Below, in pieces: positions 55,404 through 59,297 of a DNA stretch of 59,297 bases. The translations under genes were made by a program, and so were the position numbers. Each line of letters begins with the position of its first letter. Positions within the stretch are counted from its first letter, which is position 1. A model generated the notes under the pieces. It was given only the letters and a program-made list of their open reading frames with translations, had not been told where the DNA came from and ran no database searches. The stretch is from the NCBI GenBank assembly GCA_023334545.1, contig JAADVB010000102.1, positions 1 to 59,297 of the forward strand, in the 5' to 3' direction. The DNA comes from Salisapilia sapeloensis (taxonomy: Eukaryota; Oomycota; Peronosporomycetes; Peronosporales; Salisapiliaceae).

Positions 55404-56525
55404 ATGGGGAAAAAGAAGAGCGATATCGCTAACGACTCGTCCGTCGAGGCTCGTAGTCGGAAGAATTGGCACAAAGATGCAGCAGAAGAAGGTATGCCTT
55501 CTTCATCCCAAGTCGTCGTTGAATGGCTGCGATCACCGGGGAATGCTGCGAAATGGAGGCAGGCGTTGACAAAAAAGGACCTGATCAAGGAAATTCAGGC
55601 CGCTCTGCACTACCACCAGATCACGTACCGATCGAATGCTAGTGTAAAGCATCGAGTGAATTTTCTCGAGAAGCAGTACAAGGCTGCAGAGGCGTGGCTG
55701 CAGGAAGCTGGTATGCTGGATGCCATCACGGATGGCACGGCGGACGACGAAATCGTGAAAAGCGTACAGAAGCAGTATCCGCACTTCCTGGAACTTCGAA
55801 ATGTCTTCGGATCCGACGTTTTAGAGAATGAAAAGCTGAACAAGTCGGTCGATATGGAAGAAGAGGAGGATGCAGGTAGTGAAGATGCTGATATGCTCGA
55901 AAGCGAACCAGTGCAAACGAATGGAAAGGCAAAGTCAAAGAAAAAGAAGAGTAGTGTAAAGAAGGCTGCATCGGGTACTAAAGACGTTAGTGTGCTCGAG
56001 AAGAAAAAGGTGGAAACGAAACCAAAGGCAAAGACGAAGAGGAAGAAAAGCATTGAAGAGGTAGCTGCTTTAGGTAGTGAAAACGACTTTGACTTTGCCG
56101 GCGTCCCAGCGACCACGAAGGAAGAAGAGCACTCATTCCTAACTCCATCAGCGTCCAAGGAGTCGAAGAAGAAGGCTCGAACGGAATCCGACAAGACGAT
56201 GAATGGTAGCAAGAAGAAGAAGAAGACGAAAGCCAAGGAGACTCCTGCGACGATCGTGAAACCAGCAAAGCCGGAGACTGTGGCAGAGAAAACGATGCCA
56301 CTGAGCGATATTCCAATGGAATATGACGAGAAGAAAGTCAAGGAGGAGCACGAGCAAGCGCTGTTCGAGTTACGACGAGACATTTTGCTGGAAGAGATGA
56401 AGACCAAGCGTATTAGCAAGGTATGTGAGACTGCGTTGGCACGGAAGAAGATGCTAGATGCTGGTATCTCCCAGCAGCAGGTCGACGTCATTTTACCCAT
56501 GGGCCCTGCTGCTTTGGATATCTAA
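55404..56525 (+). CDS. Lysine-rich nuclear protein with N-terminal helical DNA-binding-like domain
   Basis: Function not recognised. A single exon of 373 residues. Residues ~15-110 form a compact helical unit (VVEWLRSPGNAAKWRQALTK, DLIKEIQAALHYHQITYRSN, VKHRVNFLEKQYKAAEAWLQ) that looks like an oomycete-type SANT/trihelix-like module often found in hypothetical proteins. The middle is a long lysine-, serine- and acid-rich linker with repeated KKKK signals. The C-terminus is helical (EEHEQALFELRRDILLEEMK, LARKKMLDAGISQQQVDVIL). It is probably nuclear. Antisense frames over the lysine-rich part are composition artefacts. Confidence 0.75.
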   Translation: MGKKKSDIANDSSVEARSRKNWHKDAAEEGMPSSSQVVVEWLRSPGNAAKWRQALTKKDLIKEIQAALHYHQITYRSNASVKHRVNFLEKQYKAAEAWLQEAGMLDAITDGTADDEIVKSVQKQYPHFLELRNVFGSDVLENEKLNKSVDMEEEEDAGSEDADMLESEPVQTNGKAKSKKKKSSVKKAASGTKDVSVLEKKKVETKPKAKTKRKKSIEEVAALGSENDFDFAGVPATTKEEEHSFLTPSASKESKKKARTESDKTMNGSKKKKKTKAKETPATIVKPAKPETVAEKTMPLSDIPMEYDEKKVKEEHEQALFELRRDILLEEMKTKRISKVCETALARKKMLDAGISQQQVDVILPMGPAALDI

Positions 56526-56662
56526 GACATATGGAGTGGTAAACGTCAATCACCAGGATGGCACGTGTAACCAAATAAGTGTATCAATCCATTTTCCTTC
56601 GTCCATTGGACGGTCAAAGCAGTCTACGCTCCACCTTACATGCATTATATACTCTTGTCTAT

Positions 56663-58756
56663 CTACTGGATGGAAAATCCACACACGTCCGTCTGTGTTA
56701 GTAGATCCAGTGCCTCTGCTACTTCCTTCTCACTCTTGTACACTGGTAGATCCAAACGGTTAAAGCACGTATACGCTCTCAAGTACTCGCACTCGCTCTT
56801 TGGTAGACAGTTGATCGTAAAGGGACACAGTCGTCCTTCACTCGTGGTCAGAGCTTTGAATCCTTGGACAGGCACTCGACCTGAACCAGTGGCAAAGCGA
56901 AGGATGAGCGACTGCTGCTCCTGTGTCATGTTCTCCAACGTCCTCCAGAACCATCGGAGCAACTTGGACTGGCGCGACTTGCGACCAGTAACCAACGTAT
57001 GCTTCTCCCAGTCGCTTACATCCAGCACTGGTGTGCCACTTAGGAGTAGTCGTAGTTCCTGATGATCAAACGGAGCTAACATGTGCATCGGAAGTACATC
57101 GTAGACACCACTCACGAGCGCAGCTATCTCTTTTCTAGTCTTATCGGCCAACTGCCACTGGACAAAGAGCCGTATGTATTCTCGCTTGTTTGTTTCAGTC
57201 ACAGCTTCATGTCGTCCATTGGGCTTTAGATCCACGATCCCATGCGCTGTCTCGTAGACGGAAAAGTCGAGTGCATAAGGATCATCTTCATCGTCATTTT
57301 CTGCAAGTGGCATCGACCACAAGAGCTCGAGGCTGTGTCCTAGCTTATGATCAGAAGCCATCACGTCGCTGAATGACAGTGGAGCGCTAAGGATGTGCTT
57401 GTACAGTGCATCGGTGAGTGGCACGGGCACGAGCTGTCCTTCCAAAAGCGCCTTGCCAATCAACCGACCGAATGCACGATAATATGGTAAATGGTCTTGG
57501 ACTCCAATGCAAGCACTCGGGTTGATATCGTAGCGAAGACCATCGTCTGAAGTATTGATAGGTGTAAACAGCCCTGTAGTCGGATCTAGGAAGCTCATGA
57601 CCGCCAGGTCGAACCACTCTCGTACGATCCCACCAGCGTCGATACCAGGTTCATTGGCAAACCGTACACGAAGTGGGTTCTGCAGTTGCGTCTTAGTCAG
57701 ACTTGATATTTGGTTCATAGTCGTCCCGACAATATTGTTTCTATCCACTCGTATAAAGTCTCTTCCGGCGCTTGATAGAGCAGTGCTTTCCCATCTCGAA
57801 TGCAATACGGACGAAGTTTCTTGCATGAACCAACGATGTTTCTGTGGAAACGAAAGTCCTCGGATAGATTCAATCGCCAACGAGTCGATGGCAAGTGCAC
57901 TAGGATGATCCTTCCGGGTTGGAACATACACTGGTGTCTGAAGCGCAGGTCCGACCGTCATTAAGCCGAAAGGATTATGAGAGGAAGTGTGCACTCGACT
58001 AACAAAGGCTGTGGCGGGTGTCAACATAGAAGACTTGGTCTCGACATCAAAGCTTGGCATGTGCCATGACCAGACGATTGACTTATCCGCCTGCAGCGCA
58101 GGTCGCCACTCATGTCGATTTGACTGCTCGTGGTGCTCCAAGATGGATATCGGCGTCGAAGCACTACCTGCATCTGCGTCTGGGATGAAAAAAGGAGAGG
58201 ACGTTGGACCTTGCTCTGGCGGTGGAGACTGTGGCATACTCCGCCATGAGGGAAAGGCGGACTCAATCGTCGCTGTCGTATCGTACGAACCAGCCAGAAC
58301 GTTTGGATCTGTTTCTTTCGGACTATTGAACCCCGCAGGCGGCAAGATCGTCGCGCGGTTCAGTCGTTCATGTCCGCATAAAGTACAGTGTGTCTTCTGC
58401 TCATAGTTTGCAAAGTCGCAGTTCCCACATGTCCACAGGCGCATCATCTCTTCGTCGTCCAGTAAGTCCTGTCGGAAGGCGCCATTGGATCGCACGAACT
58501 CGCTGCCAGGTCGATGGTGTTCAGAGGGACAGCACGTGATATAGTTCGATACCATCGTGTACGCTGCTGCGCATATACCGAGTATTAGGATGGCGAAAAA
58601 GACACCAAGAACGATCGTGACTTTCAGGGCAGATTCAGCATCCGATTCATGCGATGAGGATGACTTGCTGTCGCTATCGAACGCATTGACGCTCGTCAAG
58701 AAGCACGATACCAAGGTAAGTACAACGTAAACTGCGGACCAGTCGCACGCTTTCAT
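56663..58756 (-). CDS. Type I membrane HECT E3 ubiquitin ligase with RanBP2 zinc finger (copy 2)
   Basis: A single exon of 697 residues. The start at 58756 gives a signal peptide (CDWSAVYVVLTLVSCFLTS, cleavage near residue 25), a short serine-rich lumenal segment, then a membrane helix (VTIVLGVFFAILILGICAAA). A CCPS segment and a RanBP2-type finger follow (WTCGNCDFANYEQKTHCTLC), then a ~220-residue linker. The HECT domain has ANEPGIDAGGIVREWFDLAV, YYRAFGRLIGKALLEGQLVP, DLKPNGRHEAVTETNKREYI and the catalytic YTCFNRLDLP, active cysteine about 35 residues from the end. The domain order repeats that of the gene at 23697-25776. The ligase would act on the cytosolic face of an endomembrane or the plasma membrane. 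Farther-upstream in-frame sequence lacks an ATG. Confidence 0.88.
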   Translation of the reverse strand: MKACDWSAVYVVLTLVSCFLTSVNAFDSDSKSSSSHESDAESALKVTIVLGVFFAILILGICAAAYTMVSNYITCCPSEHHRPGSEFVRSNGAFRQDLLDDEEMMRLWTCGNCDFANYEQKTHCTLCGHERLNRATILPPAGFNSPKETDPNVLAGSYDTTATIESAFPSWRSMPQSPPPEQGPTSSPFFIPDADAGSASTPISILEHHEQSNRHEWRPALQADKSIVWSWHMPSFDVETKSSMLTPATAFVSRVHTSSHNPFGLMTVGPALQTPVYVPTRKDHPSALAIDSLAIESIRGLSFPQKHRWFMQETSSVLHSRWESTALSSAGRDFIRVDRNNIVGTTMNQISSLTKTQLQNPLRVRFANEPGIDAGGIVREWFDLAVMSFLDPTTGLFTPINTSDDGLRYDINPSACIGVQDHLPYYRAFGRLIGKALLEGQLVPVPLTDALYKHILSAPLSFSDVMASDHKLGHSLELLWSMPLAENDDEDDPYALDFSVYETAHGIVDLKPNGRHEAVTETNKREYIRLFVQWQLADKTRKEIAALVSGVYDVLPMHMLAPFDHQELRLLLSGTPVLDVSDWEKHTLVTGRKSRQSKLLRWFWRTLENMTQEQQSLILRFATGSGRVPVQGFKALTTSEGRLCPFTINCLPKSECEYLRAYTCFNRLDLPVYKSEKEVAEALDLLTQTDVCGFSIQ

Positions 58757-59297
58757 CTCACTAACTAATTGATGCTGACAATCAGTCGAGACGTGCGGAT
58801 GGCAAAGTGCTGCCAGAGTGAAACAAACGCATTGCCAAAGAGTCGGGCTTAGATCCCAAGGTCCCTTCCAGCCAAAACTTAGGCAAGATGCTGCGAATGT
58901 GCTCACCAAGCGCGCCGAGTATGGACAGCAGAGAGGCGGAAGCGACGGTCGGAGGTTCTGGGCATGTTCCGAGCTCTATGAATCGATTGCCTAATGATGA
59001 TGTAGCGGTCAGCGATGTGATTTGATGATCAAAGGCGAAACCGTCGGTCCGCGTCCGTCGTGTCCGCCAAGGTAATTATTGCGTGTGGTAGACTGTCTGT
59101 AACAAAGTAATAGAGCACATCCAGATATTCGCATGTACCATTGCCTTTCGTTTATGAAGTTCATCCATGCAGGTAAATCGAATCTTAGTAGATAATAGAC
59201 GAGTATGTATAGACTAGTAGTGAAAAGCCAATACAAGGAGTTCAAGAGAAATAAAAGTCTATTGATGGATACTTGTTCTAGGTTACCATGAGATCAC
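58757..59297. other. Terminal flank, no gene seen
   Basis: About 540 nt upstream of the HECT ligase. Open sequence continues in its frame to about 58909 without an ATG, so it is read as leader and promoter. A 78-codon minus-strand frame near 59010-59245 has no recognisable content. Confidence 0.5.

Noticed and set aside
55610-56500. A 296-codon minus-strand open frame rich in Ser/Phe
   Set aside because: It is the antisense of the AAG/GAA-rich lysine linker in the gene at 55404-56525.

Overview
This is nuclear DNA of a small, gene-dense eukaryote, most likely an oomycete (zoosporic stramenopile). The evidence is a front-end delta-5 fatty acid desaturase of the Saprolegnia/Phytophthora type, axonemal genes (CFAP91, DNALI1/p28) that imply flagellated zoospores, and a uniform intron style. 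Introns are about 50-75 nt, with GTACGT, GTATGT or GTGCGK donors and TAG or CAG acceptors. The order or genus cannot be fixed from the sequence alone. All identifications come from reading conceptual translations; no database search was possible.

Layout. 1-734 is AT-rich and gene-free. 735-4266 holds RAMP4/SERP1 and, convergent with it, a MANF-like ER protein, then an ARFGAP2/3-type GAP and a small complex I subunit. 4413-9215 holds a PIH1 protein, an Afi1/SPA (DENN-like) protein and a RagA/Gtr1 GTPase. 9349-14087 holds a GIGYF-like GYF protein, RBX1 and a ZIP metal transporter. 14200-19764 holds taxilin, an unknown gene, DNALI1 and CFAP91, the last three packed together. 19932-25776 holds CCDC97, mitochondrial monothiol glutaredoxin, a LENG8/Sac3 protein and a membrane-anchored HECT ligase. 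26776-30487 holds the delta-5 desaturase, a PPPDE/DESI protease and a ferredoxin-fold complex I-type protein without cluster ligands. 30615-39926 holds a multidomain nuclear protein (DEK_C-like, toroid-like, TFIIS-N), a small membrane protein, a GH5 glucosidase, a FAM210/DUF1279 protein, malonyl-CoA decarboxylase and an EF-hand protein. 40074-50272 holds PP2A B subunit, an SLF2/FAM178-like protein, CDC5L, a BAR-like coiled coil and a MAPKK-like kinase. 50438-58756 holds protoporphyrinogen oxidase, OXA1, an Atg17-like protein, a lysine-rich nuclear protein and a second membrane-anchored HECT ligase.

Most genes are housekeeping and are not arranged as an operon. Local functional groupings do appear: two ER-proteostasis genes (RAMP4, MANF) side by side, and an axonemal block (15769-19764). 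Two ligases share the order membrane segment, RanBP2-type zinc finger, HECT. Gaps between genes are very short: 8 nt may separate a convergent pair near 47.49 kb, and divergent start codons lie about 80-170 nt apart in several places.

No clear transposon, tRNA, rRNA or CRISPR was seen. The most unusual items are the paired membrane-anchored ZnF-HECT ligases, the ligand-less complex I ferredoxin, the DEK_C/toroid/TFIIS-N protein, and the MANF homologue with a HEEL-type ER-retention tail.
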